Positions 46,078 through 57,833 of a stretch of 64,000 bases of DNA are shown here, piece by piece. A program made the translations under genes and the position numbers. Source of the DNA: Puccinia triticina (Eukaryota; Basidiomycota; Pucciniomycetes; Pucciniales; Pucciniaceae); the NCBI RefSeq assembly GCF_026914185.1, contig NC_070568.1, positions 806,001 to 870,000 of the forward strand, in the 5' to 3' direction. The notes beneath the pieces were generated by a model that worked only from the letters and a program-made list of their open reading frames with translations, was not told the DNA's origin and ran no database searches. The first letter of the stretch is position 1. The number at the start of each line of letters is the position of its first letter.

Positions 46078-47541
46078 ATGCTCGCCCACAGACTCCGCCT
46101 GCCGCTGACCGCCAGCCGAGCCTTCGCCGCCATCCCCGGGCCGACCAGCCGCCGCCTCTCCCGGGAGATCGACGCATGGCAGGACGGTAAGCAGCAGCCA
46201 CCCCACCCTCTGGCTGCTGACTGCTGACTGCCCTCCCCCTCCCCCAGCCCGCGCCCACCAGCTCGTCGTCGGTAAGCAGCCCAGAAGCCAGCCCCCACCC
46301 CCACACTGACACTGCCACCCCACCCACCCAGACTACGCCAACTCCGCCGGCAACTATCTGCAGGACGCCGACGGGAACAGGCTCCTCGACCTCTTCGCCC
46401 AGATCGGTGCGCCCCCTCTCCCTCCCCATCCACACTCCCGCCACTCATGACCCACTTCCACACACACAGCCTCCATCGCCGTCGGATACAACCATCCCAA
46501 GCTGCTGCAGCTCGCCCGATCGGTCAGTCCGCTCCCCCACTCCCCAGGCAACTGTTAGCTGAACAACTGCTCCAAAAAAACAGGATGAATTCGTCCAGCT
46601 GGCGTCAGTCTCCTTTTCCCTGCTCTCCCTCCAGAGAGCCCGTGCTCACCCTGCCCCCACACAGCGTCAACCGCCCCGCCCTCGGATCCTTCCCGCCCAC
46701 GAACTGGGACGAGATCGTGTCCACGGGGCTGCTCAGGGTCGCCCCCAAAGGGCTCGACCAGCTCTTCACGATGATGTAAGTCTGCGCCCACCCGTCCCTC
46801 CGTGCCTGCCCGCTCGCGGCTGACCGTTCCGGGCCCGATGCAGGTGCGGCTCGTGCGCCAACGAGGGCGCACTCAAGGCCGCCTTCTTCGCCTTCCGCCA
46901 GCGCGAGCGCGGCGCCCGCCGAGCCCAGTTCTCCGCCCACGAGCTCGCCTCGTGCATGCAAAACGCCCAGCCCGGCTCGCCCGGCCTCGTCGCCATGAGC
47001 TTCCGGAGCGGGTTCCATGGCCGACTGTTCGGCTCGCTCAGCTTGACCCGCTCCAAGGCCATCCACAAGGTCTGCCACACACTGTCCATCTTCCATTCAC
47101 CTGTCTCTCGCTCACCATTCATCTCGCGACATAGATCGACGTCCCCGCCTTCGATTGGCCCGCCGTCGACTTCCCCAGGCTCAAGTATCCGCTCGTCGAC
47201 CATCAGTCCGAGAACACTCAGATCGAGGCCGACGCGATCGACCGAGTCGAGGAGACGATCCAAGAATGGTACAACCCGCACTCCCTAGCTGCCTGATCAC
47301 AACACCTTGCTGACCTGTCAATCGTTGCGGGACGGGCCCAGGAACGCCAGAGGCCGCCCCGTCGCCGCGCTCATCGTCGAGCCCATCCAGTCCGAGGGCG
47401 GCGACTTCCACGCCAGCCCCCTCTTTTTCCGAAAGCTACGGGAAGTGACCGCGAAGCACGGGGTCTATCTGATCGTGGACGAGGTGCAGACGGGCGTCGG
47501 TATGCACACCTCTCCCCCCCACCCTCACCCCACCCTAACCT

Positions 47542-47575
<34 letters not shown>

Positions 47576-48322
47576 GATCTTTTTGTGTGTAGCGGCTACG
47601 GGCCATTTCTGGGCCCATGAGAAGTGGGAGCTTCCCTCGCCGCCCGACTTCGTCACGTTCTCGAAAAAGATGCAGGCTGCCGGCTTCTTCCATGCCCCGG
47701 AGACCCGGCCGACGCAGCCCTACCGCAACTACAACACGTACATACATCTCTCTCTTTCTCTCAGCAATCAGCTCGTTTTGGCTGACTGTGTCGGTTTCGG
47801 TGGGGACGAGGTAGATGGATGGGCGCTCCGACGGAGGTGTTGAAGGCCCGGACGATCATCCAAGTGATCGAAGAGCAAGGGTACGTCACACAAACAGTCG
47901 TCGTCCCCACTATCGCTCCTCTCTCTCTCTCATATCCCCCGATCGCTTGGGTACTACAGGTTGGTCGCCCAGGTGAACACGGTGGGCGCGTACCTGTACA
48001 GCGGGCTCGACACCCTCGCTGGCACCGTCGGCCGGCACAAGATCCTCAACTTGCGCGGGCAGACCAGCGGGACGTTCATCGCCTTCGACTGTCCCTCTGC
48101 GGAGCTCCGCGACCGATTCGTCCACCAGATGAAGCTCCTCGGCGTCAATCTCGGCGGGTACGTCTCCCCCCCTCCTTCCTGCACCCTGGGGCTTGATCGC
48201 GCTGATCGGCTCTCTCTAGATGCGGAGACGTCACCGTTAGGTTGAGGCCTATGCTGGTCTTCGAGCAGTCCCACGCCGACATCTTCCTCAGCGCGGCTGA
48301 AACGGTGCTCAAGGACTTGTAA
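46078..48322 (+). CDS. UGA1: 4-aminobutyrate (GABA) transaminase, thirteen exons, 473 aa
   Basis: PLP-dependent class III aminotransferase that converts GABA and 2-oxoglutarate to succinic semialdehyde and glutamate (GABA shunt). Exons: 46078-46186, 46248-46271, 46332-46406, 46470-46522, 46584-46603, 46665-46775, 46844-47069, 47135-47268, 47342-47499, 47593-47737, 47815-47880, 47960-48157, 48220-48322. Signatures: [67 protein letters not shown], and the PLP-lysine region [21 protein letters not shown] and [15 protein letters not shown] mark the C-terminal part. The first residues ([16 protein letters not shown]) are Arg-rich and could be a mitochondrial presequence. Exons are strongly GC-rich compared with CYP51 or the carrier. 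Intron 9 holds a run of about 32 T. Two exons are only 24 and 20 nt. Confidence 0.97.
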
Positions 48323-48615
48323 ACAAAAAAAAACTCCAGCTCGCATCCCGCTCCCCCGGGGGCGCGGCCTTGGCCGACGGAGCAGGCATCGGACCTCCGT
48401 CTGGACCATCCCGAGGATCCGCGCCTCAGCCGCACAGATATACCCGCGTTTCTGTTTCAGTATGGGCGTCTTTTTTTGTTGGCAGACGTCCTTTATATCC
48501 CTTTGAAACATGTAGATTATCGGCGCTTGGGTGAGAGAGAGTGTGTGTACCCGCTTGGTTTGGGATGGCCAGGCGTGGGCGGCGGCGTGGGGTCCGTGCA
48601 GTGCTGCCCCATCTT
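48323..48615. other. GABA transaminase 3' flank
   Basis: No gene; includes a GC-rich stretch with CCCGGGGGCGCGG after the stop, then AT-rich sequence. Confidence 0.45.
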
Positions 48616-49095
48616 CGAACTTAGCTCAGTCCCTCGATCGGAGGCGCGGGAGCGCTGTCGCGAAGCGACCCTCCGAAGGACGGACTTACACCCTCCCTTG
48701 CAAAATAGTAGGCAGCAGATGTCTGTTTTCAGCCTTTTTTGCTTGTCCCTCTGTAGAAGCTATGCAAGGACAGCTGGGGCCAAGTCAGCTGCTCCAAGAG
48801 GTAGCCAAGAAGCATGGCTCTCTGCTGCTATCTTTCTTTCATCTGTAACACTTGAACTTGATTTTTTAACAAAAAATGTAAGAGCTGCTGAGTTTTGACA
48901 GGCGTCATAAGTGTCGCTTTGGCTGAGGCCTGTTTGAACAATGCCTGCCCAAAACCCATGAACTGCTTTTTGTTTCATTTGGGATTCAAGAGAGGTTTTG
49001 GAGGGATCCGACCTCAGGAAGGCGGCAAGTGGAGTCGGAGGGTCGCTTCGCAACAGCGTTCTCGCGCCTCCGATTGAGGGACTTAGCTAAATTTG
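48616..49095. mobile_element. Element bounded by inverted copies of the GAGGGACTT repeat
   Basis: The left copy (48616-48692) reads TTAGCTCAGTCCCTCGATCG then GAGGCGCGGGAGCGCTG and GCGAAGCGACCCTCCG. The right copy (49028-49095) is the inverse: CGGAGGGTCGCTTCGC, then CGCGCCTCCGATTGAGGGAC and TTAGCTAAATTTG. About 335 bp of unrelated DNA separates them. The arms are about 65 bp and over 80 percent alike by eye, so this is either a composite MITE or two solo copies in inverse orientation. Confidence 0.55.
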
Positions 49096-51353
49096 CCCCA
49101 TCTTGCCTTTTGTTTGGAGCTTGGATGGGCTTGAAACTGTTGGGTTAATGGGCTTCATCACGACCAGCAGCGATGTGCAACACTGGCGCCTGCAGGATTG
49201 GGGAGGATGGGTCGAGCGACTTGGACAGACCAGCCCCCATACATAAATCCACCAGTCTCCAGACTGGTCTCTTTGGTGTGTAGGCACACCATTGTGTGCC
49301 GGTGGGCTTGGAGATAAGGCCCAGAGCCGCCCCGGATCACAGCCTTGAACGCTCCCTCAAACCAACACCCATAGTGGACGACTTCTCATTGGTTTGGAGC
49401 CTCAAAGGCTAGATCTCCCTGCGCAAATCTTGACTTTTTGGGGCTTTACCCGTACCTGTGGGGGTCCCAGATGTGACGGAAAGTCATCCCAAGCTTAACT
49501 AAGCCACTTGTGGTGAGCTACACTAACCTAACAAAGTCCCTCTATTTGAGGGGGATTTGCACTCAAACTTACTATTATCAGGTAAGTTCAAGTCAAGAGA
49601 GTTGGAGAGGGTTAGTGGAAGATAGAAGAGAAAAGTGATCTGATAAAGCCCCGGTCTTAGTGTTGAGTGAAGTCAACACTACAAGGGGGGTGGGCATGGT
49701 AATCAAATCTGAGTCTGGGGGCCAAACAAAGCAGTACAAATATCTTTCATACAAGTAACACCAGTTTTGATGCTTTGCTTTTGTATTAACCACATCTTAC
49801 TCCACATGGTCATGAACAGAACCTTCAACTCTTCAAATTTCAACCTAAGGCCTGTCCCTGAGTCCGTTTGAGCAGACTCAACAGATTTATTATTTCACAC
49901 CCTCTGGAGCCACAAATTTGGGGGCTATTGCCTTGTGATTACATAAAATATTGGGAGTTTTGGCATGGAGGAACGTGACTTCCAGGGCCCTGCATGACTA
50001 TACTTGCCATGTTAAGCAAATCTTTCAGCAACAGAAGCTTCAAAAAACTCCCCAAAAATTTACAGAGGGCAAACAAAGGCTTTTCTATTAGGGGGGGTTC
50101 ACAATAGGATAAAAATAAACTTTGAATCAATTTCAAGGCCTTTATCAACAAATTTTCAAAAATCTGGCAAAATGTACAAGACTGGGTGTCCCCTGAAAAT
50201 CAGAGCAACTTCTTCATTTTTTAAAAAATTGTTCATAAAGGCCTTAAAATTAGCTCTAAATTTCTTATTTTTGTCCTGTGGTGAACCCCCCTATTGATTC
50301 ATCAAATAAAATCATCAAAAATTTGCTTCCTTCACCTGCAGTGGGCAAAGTGTTTGAAAGTGCGGGCACTGCACAGTGCTGAAAGAGTTTTTTGCAGTGC
50401 ACAAAGTATTTCTGTTTTTTTATCGTTGTATTCAATTCCTACCTCCTTCACTTTTGAAACTCAATAAGAAGAAGTGGTGGAAGTATGCACATGAGGTACC
50501 AGCGGAATCAAAGTTCAAAATCTTGAACTTTGGTATATTTTTTGTCAATAGAAGCAATCAAGATTCTGCTTCACAACAAATACATAAAAATCAACAAGAA
50601 GCAGATGTATCATTTCCTAAAACCTAGAAAGAATCTGCAGAGTATTGAAGGTGTGGTGATAGAAACAATGCCACTCCCACCAAAACCTTGGATCTGGCCC
50701 ATGCCAGAAAAGTGTTTTAATTTAGAAGTCCCTCACTCCGGTTGGGGTTGCTTGGTAACCAGCCAAATGCTGCACATCCCACAGGAGGCTGGAACCTTAT
50801 GTTAAGTTCAAATCTATCCACTGTTTTGCAAGGTTTGTTGTAAGACCCTCAATTGGAGGTGCACAAGCGCTGTTGCAAAGCAACCCTCTGATTGAGGCAC
50901 TTATCTAAGTTTGATGTTGTGGTCACTAGAGCTTCACTTGTAATCTCAGAAGGTCAGGCTGCCTGGAGCAAACAACTTCCAAGGAACAATCCAAAACACC
51001 TTCTTTTTCATCAGGGTTGCATGTCTTTACAGCCAGAAAAGTTTTTCTCAAGCACCTTTGTATTTAGACTGGAGGAATTCCTGTTGGATGAAATGCTTGA
51101 TCTAGAGGGACAGGCTAAATTGGGGAGTTTCACAATCAGTATTCCTGCTTCCTGTAGCACTAAATATCATTACTCCCGGGCAACATACTTGCTTGAAATT
51201 TGGTGGGAATTCCAGCAAAAAATCACCCCAAGCAACCTCAACAACTAAGCGCTCAAACTTATTCCTGGGTTCCCTGATTGTGAAACCTGTTGGAATTTCA
51301 CTTTCTCTTGCTCTTATCCCCTTTCTTGTTTCACTTCCATGTCACCAAGTCCT
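49096..51353. other. Repeat-rich intergenic DNA, no host gene recognised
   Basis: GAGGGACTT-family members lie at about 49515-49550, 50725-50760 and 50836-50915. The last is a single long hairpin (CCCTCAATTGGAGG...CCCTCTGATTGAGG). Frames at 50530-50805 and 50892-51248 might be transposon remnants but show no domain I can name. Confidence 0.4.
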
Positions 51354-51684
51354 CAGGGTGTAAACGGGTTGGGTTTGGGTCAAAAAACAGCACCCAAACC
51401 CAACCCAATGTCATACTTTTTTGGGTTGGGTTGGTTCAGGTCTTGGGTCAACCCAACCTACTAGGCGCCAAAACCCCCCAACTTGACTGTTGTAGGCGCC
51501 ATAGTCGGGTTTCAGGCTGACCCAATTAAGAAATAGGCTGCCCTCACTCAACCCAACAATTTTACAAGACGGGACGGGTCGGGTTTGGGTCATGCGATTT
51601 TCTTTAAGAACATGCCTGAACCCAACCCAAAACCTGATGGGTCTTGGGTTGGTTTTGGGTTGGCCCAACCCATTTACACCCTGA
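51354..51684. mobile_element. TIR element rich in GGGTTGGG, possible hAT-type MITE
   Basis: TCAGGGTGTAAACGGGTTGG at the left mirrors CCAACCCATTTACACCCTGA at the right, with one mismatch. The interior is a series of GGGTTGGGTT and AACCCAACCC motifs in both orientations. CAGGGTGTAAA resembles hAT termini, but the adjacent 8-bp flanks do not match, so no TSD supports that class. Confidence 0.55.
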
Positions 51685-51737
51685 CTAAGTCCCCATATTA
51701 GTTATGCATGTCTCCATTGTAGATACTGTAAAATGAA

Positions 51738-51831
51738 GATGTGCCTGGTGAGAGTCAAACTCATGACCTCAGCTATGCTGAGACACATACTAGAGTGCTG
51801 CCTTTACCAAGTAGGCTACAGACGCTTGTGG
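51738..51831 (-). repeat. tRNA-like sequence, possible SINE head
   Basis: On the minus strand TAGCCTACTTGGTAAAGGC fits the Pol III A box, and GAGTTTGACTCTCACC about 45 nt downstream fits the B box. A CTCAGCATAGCTGAG hairpin sits where an anticodon arm would be. Pairing of the acceptor stem is poor (TGTAGCC against AGGCACA), so a functional tRNA is unlikely; a tRNA-derived SINE or pseudogene is more likely. Confidence 0.4.
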
Positions 51832-52506
51832 CTGCCAGCTGGGTGGTTGGTTGGTAGTGCTCATGGATCGATCCAACAGCCCTCCATACTGTGGTGATAC
51901 ATCATGGTAGCAGACTAACAGACAACTCAACATCCATTGTTTCTTATTCATTGTGTCCTCTGAGCGCAACCACAACTTGAACATATTGTAAGTAGACTAC
52001 TTAAGAGAGGTCTGCTGTTATTGAAATCAAGATCAGTCCTGACCAAAACTGTTCCTCAAGTTGGCACTTTAGCCCCACCTTGAGTCTCCCTGCTTAGGTA
52101 CTTAAGCCCCTGAGAATGAGTAATCCGGTCCTTTTTGGACTTATTGTCTGCTATTGGCTAAGCCAATCTTCTTCCCTCCTCTGCCTGCTCCTCTTGCATC
52201 CGGCTATAATTTCATCAAAACCCCCTATTTGACCGGCTTGTGAAAGTTGGTTAAGATTGATTTTTCAGCAGCAAACAAGGTTTAGAAGACCCCTCTGATC
52301 AACCAATTTAGGCAAGGGGAAGTCCTCACTGTTCCAAATCTGGCAGACAAGAAAATGTACATTTCAGATGTTATGAATGTTGACTTGCACAATAGGGATT
52401 AGATGATCCGTGCTTCATCTCACCCCTCTTTGCAAATACAACTTCCATACCATTGGATTGGGCCTTGTCACTGTGGTGCTTGCTGCATGTTGAGAAGAGA
52501 CAACAA

Positions 52507-52587
52507 CACCTCACACTACAAGAAAAAGTCAAGCACCTCACACTACAAGAAAAAGTCAAGCACCTCACACTACAAGAAAAAGTCAAG
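52507..52587. repeat. Three tandem 27-bp copies at a CACTA terminus
   Basis: The unit, CACCTCACACTACAAGAAAA followed by AGTCAAG, is present three times without visible mismatch. Each copy contains the CACTACAAGAAAAA transposon terminus, so the array multiplies the element's end and its target triplet TCA. Confidence 0.9.
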
Positions 52588-52753
52588 CAAGTGCCACCAC
52601 CAGTTGACATGTGAGAACTCTAAGGAATCTGGTGATGGGACTTAAACCTTGTGATAGTATACCTTTGAACAATCTTCAAGGTCACTGCAGAGTGACTGTG
52701 CAAACAAAAAAGTGATGTTTGCTTGAGCAGAGCTAGGATGGAAGTTACACAGG

Positions 52754-53780
52754 TGTCAGCGGTGGTGATACCAAGACTAAGGTCTTCTAGCTACACCAGC
52801 TGCAAAAAATACCAAGTGGTATTTGGAGGATGAGATAATAGCACGGCTTCTGATATAGAGCACCGGCAAAAAAAGAAAAAATATATAATTTACTTTTATT
52901 TTATAAACGAAGGGGCTTAACTCTGAGAGCTAAGGGTAGTTAAGTGCCCTCCGTGAATGTTCAGGGCCTTTTAAACAGGGGTAGTAGAGTGCCTGATGCA
53001 GCGGGGGCCTGATATTCAGGGTTGGTTTGCTGAGGTTACCCCAAAATGTATCTTAAGAGAAGATCAGGGAGAAATAAGAGGAACTCTGCTTGCTCACTTA
53101 AAGGACCTTTGCTATCAAGGTGACTTACAGAGAAGGCGGAGGGTTTTTCCTCTACAAGGGATATTGGTGAAGTAGAGATAGCACGACAAGAGGTGCGCGA
53201 AGGAAGTAGCTTTTGAACTTCAGAAGAAACTGACAAGACAACTGTGTATGCTGGACAAGTTATAAAGTCAAATAGGTACAGAGAAGTGCGTTTGTTGGGT
53301 TGTGTGAAGATGGATCCTTCTCTGTAGCAGAAATGGTTCTTGTCTTATATAGCCCATCGTCAGGGTCTTTCTTTGCCGTAGGAATCCACATTTCTAGGGT
53401 TAGTCCAAGACCTTACGGGAGCTCATCTTCCTGTTTTAGCATTCATTACAAAGATGAGCTCCTCTCTCAACGGAGGTCTTTTTTATGCACTAAGATGAGT
53501 GCTTTGTTATTGTTACAGAGACTCTATTTGCAATGATTTTTTGAACATCTTTGTTATGTTATTCATTGGTCATAGTCGCACATTTACCGGCGCAAGTATA
53601 GCATTGGTTTCCGGTTTTATTCGTAGTAGGATTTTAACGCGCGATAATATTTGCAGACCTTTCCTTGTCCTTTTATGGATTCTCTTTTTGTATTTTTATG
53701 CCTCCTTCTATTACTTTTTGTTATAAGGAGGCGTTATTTTTCTCTTTTTTATACTTAGATTTTTTGTACGCTGTGGTAGA
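52754..53780. mobile_element. Family B LTR-like copy inside the CACTA element (right edge approximate)
   Basis: TGTCAGCGGTGGTGATACCA followed by GGTCTTCTAGCTACACCAG matches the start of the solo LTR at 56446, which reads TGTCAGGCTCGGTGATGCCA and GTCCTCTAGCTACACGAG. Similarity continues through TTAAGTGCCCTCCG and AGGGGTAGTA. The right end could not be fixed and the copy is diverged. Confidence 0.55.
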
Positions 53781-54220
53781 CGGAAAAGTGAAGAATCAAA
53801 AGTTTTTTCTCATACATATATTTACTCACCTTAGGCCTCAAATTACCACCAGAAGGACCTCAGAAATGGATTCTACGGCCAATTTTACCCCTAGTCACCA
53901 CTGGAAGCGTCACTGGAACCCCACTGGATTGGAAGTTACACCCTCTTGGACCCTCATGGACACGGCCAGCCCCAGTCATCAACCTGTCACACCCCTCAAG
54001 TCACCTTTCCCAAGTATATGCATACTCAGCCCCAGCCAAACACATACTCTTTTCTATCCCTCTTATCTCCACTGCTTATGCAGGGGACTAACCCCATTTC
54101 TTCTGTATTTGACATGTCCCTGCCTCATTTATGCACCCTTTGCAGCTGCATGCAGTCTTCTGACCCCATTTCTGCACTCCTTGCATTAGTCTGACTCCAC
54201 TCATGCACCCCTTGCATGAG

Positions 54221-54499
54221 GTAACCCAGGACCCTGGAACACGCGGCCAGAACATAGTAACCAAAATGTATGAATGTTCCAAGCCACTTTGGCTCACAAC
54301 CAGACATGATATACTCAATCTGAAAAGATGGGCACATGTACACTTAAAGGGAAAATAATGTACTGCTATCTTATCTTAAACATGTGGCAAAAGTTTGAAA
54401 GAAATGAAGAAAAACCTCTTTCAAAAATGTATGAATCCCACGGTTTTGAATTGATTTTTGTTACTGTGTTCTGGCTGCGCGTTCCAGGGTCCTGGTACC
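54221..54499. mobile_element. 279-bp MITE with about 45-bp TIRs
   Basis: GTAACCCAGGACCCTGGAAC at the left is mirrored by GTTCCAGGGTCCTGGTACC at the right. Pairing continues through GGCCAGAACATAGTAAC against GTTACTGTGTTCTGGC. No TSD is obvious. It lies within the CACTA element. Confidence 0.6.
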
Positions 54500-55329
54500 C
54501 CTGTATTTGACATTTCCCTGCTTTTTTTATGCAGTCCTTGCATCAGTATGACATCATCTTTCATTTCTCACCCCACCTTTTGCCTGTATTTAGTATCTTC
54601 TGACACCACTTGTACGCAGCCCACCAGCTAAAATCCCTCATCCAGGGTCCCCCTTGTAGCTAAAATCCCTCAAATTTGTCTATATAAGGAGCTCTCTCCA
54701 CCCCAGTTGTTTTTCCCTCAGCTCAGTACTCCCCAGTTATTTACATACCACCTTCACACTTACCATCACATCTATACCTCACCACAACCCTCATATTTGC
54801 AAATAACCACTGAACTCACTCTCAACTCTCACATACCTGTCGTTGAACAACTTCATCTGCAACTAGACCAGACCTATCACTTGATTAAAACTTGCCAAGC
54901 CTAGCTTGGTGGGTCTTGTTATCTGATAGTATAGAAGGGCAGAGTTTGCACCTCCATCATCCCCTTCTCCATTCAGCAAAAGGGTTTCACAACCACTTTT
55001 GAGTCTAACAACTCTTGAAATGAAGCTCTTTTTTCTATGTTTTTATTGTTCAGCTAGCTCTGATACAGTAGCTAGCTGAAAACAGGACTCCAGGAGTATG
55101 TTGCATGTCAACTGGTGGCACTTGCTTGACTTTTTGTTGCAGTGTCAAGGTTCAAGATTGTGTGCCTGGATTTAAAAAAGATACAAGGGGACCATGTTGC
55201 ATGAGGATCAGAAAGCTTTCAGTTGTGGATGGCCCACCTGTCAGCTCCGGTCTCTTATGTGACACGGAGTTGATGGGTTTTTATGCGCGCTGTAGCGGCT
55301 GAGTAGCGGCCAGCGGAAAGATGGGCCAC

Positions 55330-56138
55330 TGTCAGCGCCCGTCTCTTATGTGACGTGGCGTTGATGGGTTTTGATTGCGAACCGCTGCGGTTATGTAGCA
55401 GTGGCAGGTTTATTGGGTCACACTATAGCCTAAAGGCCAGTGGAAAGAAGTCCTACTCGACGCCGGAAGGCAGAGGGACTGGCACCCGTACGTATGTAAG
55501 GGGACACGGCGAAATTTAGCCAAGCGCCGTTGCGTATAAGGAATAATCACTTATCTTCTAGGTTACAGGTGTGGTAATAACACCTGTACCTAGGGGAAGA
55601 TACACTAAGGGGAGAGAGTAGCTGTAAAGGAGAAAACTGTTAGTTAGATTATAGAAAACCCCACTCACTGTATGATTTCAGTAAGGTACGCGGGTTTGTA
55701 TGGTAATAATCTTGGGGGGAAAGATCTCTCCAGAGGAAAGATCCCCCCTTTTATATTACAGGGACCTGATCCTCCTTCGAGTCAAGGCCCCAGAGGGATC
55801 CTTAACTCCAAGGAGGGGGAAGAGGTCCACGGAATTCAGAGGAGGAATTACATGAATAATTATGTAATCTCTCTATGTATGGTAAATCCATAGAGATATA
55901 CTCCATTAGTACAGTATTATTCTCAATCAAGGTAAATACATGATAAGTGTGAAATCATGTAGTTTAGTACATATAAACTAATGATTGCAACAAAAGTAAT
56001 ATTATAAGACAACATGAGGGCTTGAACACAGTATCTTACACAAAATCAAGGTCACTATTAAGGCAGCCTTTAGCCATTGGGTTACATGACTTGTAACTAT
56101 CATTGTAGACACATGGATAATTGTCTCAGTGGCTGACA
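55330..56138. mobile_element. Solo LTR family A (copy B), nested in copy C
   Basis: Starts TGTCAGCGCCCG and ends GTGGCTGACA, 809 bp, with duplication GCCAC on both sides (55325-55329, 56139-56143). It belongs to the same family as its host LTR, so the family stayed active long enough to insert into itself. Its minus strand keeps an A-box/B-box pair (CCCAATGGCTAAAGG and TGTTCAAGCCC) near 55995-56095. Confidence 0.87.
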
Positions 56139-56445
56139 GCCACACTATAACCTTAAAGGCCAATGGGAAGAAACCACACCTTGACGCTGGACAGCGGAGG
56201 GGCTAGCTCCCTTACAAATGTAAGGGGACGCGGCGATAACTCGAGCCAGGCGCCGTAGCTTATAAGGGATGAACATCTTATCTTCTAGAGTACAGGTGTT
56301 ATAACTACCACCTGTACCTAGGAAAAATACACAAAAGAGATGGAGGCTGTAAAGTAAAAGAAGTTAGTTGATTATTATAAAACCCCACTCACTAAGTTTT
56401 TAGTAAGGTACACGGGTTTGTATGGCAATAATCTCTGGGGGAGAA

Positions 56446-57680
56446 TGTCAGGCTCGGTGATGCCAAGACACGAAGTCCTCTAGCTACACGAGTGACTGCG
56501 GCGAGTGGGCGCGTCTGTAGACGCGGTAAGATGATGGTTTATAAAGATTTATATCCCTGATGGGATGTAACGGAGGGGCCGCGAGAGCAGCGGAATGGTT
56601 AAGGTGCCCTCCGGGGCGGTTCTTACAGGGCCTGACAAGCAGGGGTAGTATGTCCTGTGTTGTCTGGGGTCCGACAAGCGGGGGTTGTTCGACAAGTTCC
56701 CAAGTATATAATTGATGGGGATTACTCCCGAGATGATAAAGAGAAAATGAGCTGGACTTACTGTTGGAGCAGGAGTCCAGCAACGAGCAATGAATCTAAA
56801 AACAATCTAACACAAGCTGAGAGCGAACTGATCAACGAATATGTTTGGTGAAGTAGTGCACTGCTGGGCGGTTAAAGTGATTGACGATTCTGGGGAGCCA
56901 GAGTCCTCCCAACACCGGCTTTTTATGCTGTTTCTGGGAGGCTCGTCGGCTCGCTATTCTCCTGGCTGGCCTTCCAATACATTTTGTTGGAAGGCACAGC
57001 CTCTTTACTGGTCTTGCTACTCTTAAGACCCGTATCTCTTGGATACTGGTCGCAAGGAGGATTCTTCCTTCTCAGAACCTGTTTACTGAGTTCTACTCGG
57101 AATGACACGCTAGAGATCTTCTGCTCTCAAGTAGAGGATCACTAGGAGTCATTTCCTATGCGGAGCTCTTCGGCGATTCGTATCCGAGTCTTTCCGCTAC
57201 TGTTGCTGCGACGGAGCTCGGAAGAAGATTATTACCACGCGACCAGGTACTGTAGTTCTCTGAGTCGCGTGGCTTGGTTGTTTAGCCGCCTACCGGCGAC
57301 TGTTGTTTCCATGCGACCAGGTATTACAGGCTGAGTGATTTAGCCGCTACCAAGCCCACGTAGTCTTCACACAACCAGTGGCTGTCTGCTGAGTATTACG
57401 TGGGTTTTCTGAGGGGGTCTTTTCATACAGGCTCCCTTGGTTTTGTTACTTGTACTTAGTTGGAATATATTGTACAGAAGAGGTTCTGGACCGCGCGGCG
57501 GTCCTCTTGGTGTCTAGCTTCTCTAGGAAGCTATTTGCAAGTAATTAAAACAATCAAAACTGATCTATGCTGCGCAGAGGTCCGCGCTGCGGTCTGCTCT
57601 GCACCCAGTTTACGGTGCTCTTGGCTGCGCTACCGGAGCTGCAGGCGGGGCTCTATTTTAGAATGGTAGCCCGGCTGACA
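56446..57680. mobile_element. Solo LTR family B, nested in copy C
   Basis: 1235 bp from TGTCAGGCTCGG to CCCGGCTGACA, with duplication GAGAA at 56441-56445 and 57681-57685. After the insertion the host LTR sequence resumes at GAATCTCTACAGG. Termini are similar to family A (TGTCAG...CTGACA), hinting at related integrases, but the interiors differ. A diverged relative lies at 52754. Confidence 0.87.
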
Positions 57681-57833
57681 GAGAATCTCTACAGGTGAGA
57701 GACCTCCCATTTTATATTGCAGGGATCAGCTCCCTCCTTTGAGTCAAGGACCTGAGGGATCCTTAACTCCAAGGAGAGAAATGATCACGGAATTCAGAAG
57801 GGGATTTACATATGTTTGTAATCTCCCCATTTT

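Larger units (their letters stand above)
52568..55144. mobile_element. Non-autonomous CACTA/EnSpm-type transposon
   Basis: The left terminus CACTACAAGAAAAAGTCAAG continues CAAGTGCCACCACCAGTTGACATG. The right terminus is its near inverse, ending GACTTTTTGTTGCAGTG. The element is flanked by the 3-bp duplication TCA (52565-52567 and 55145-55147), as expected for CACTA. The 2577-bp interior has no transposase and contains an LTR-like segment and a MITE, so it is a shell carrying later insertions or captured DNA. Confidence 0.78.

Noticed and set aside
46029..46463. Long minus-strand frames opposite the GABA transaminase start
   Set aside because: They are antisense shadows of GC-rich exons; the plus-strand gene has full family conservation.
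47543..47574. 32-nt T run in GABA transaminase intron 9 as a retroposon tail
   Set aside because: No target duplication or foreign sequence adjoins it; more likely a simple polypyrimidine expansion before the acceptor.
50530..51248. Possible host gene of two exons
   Set aside because: No conserved motif, neighbours are repeats, and splice sites joining the two frames are weak.
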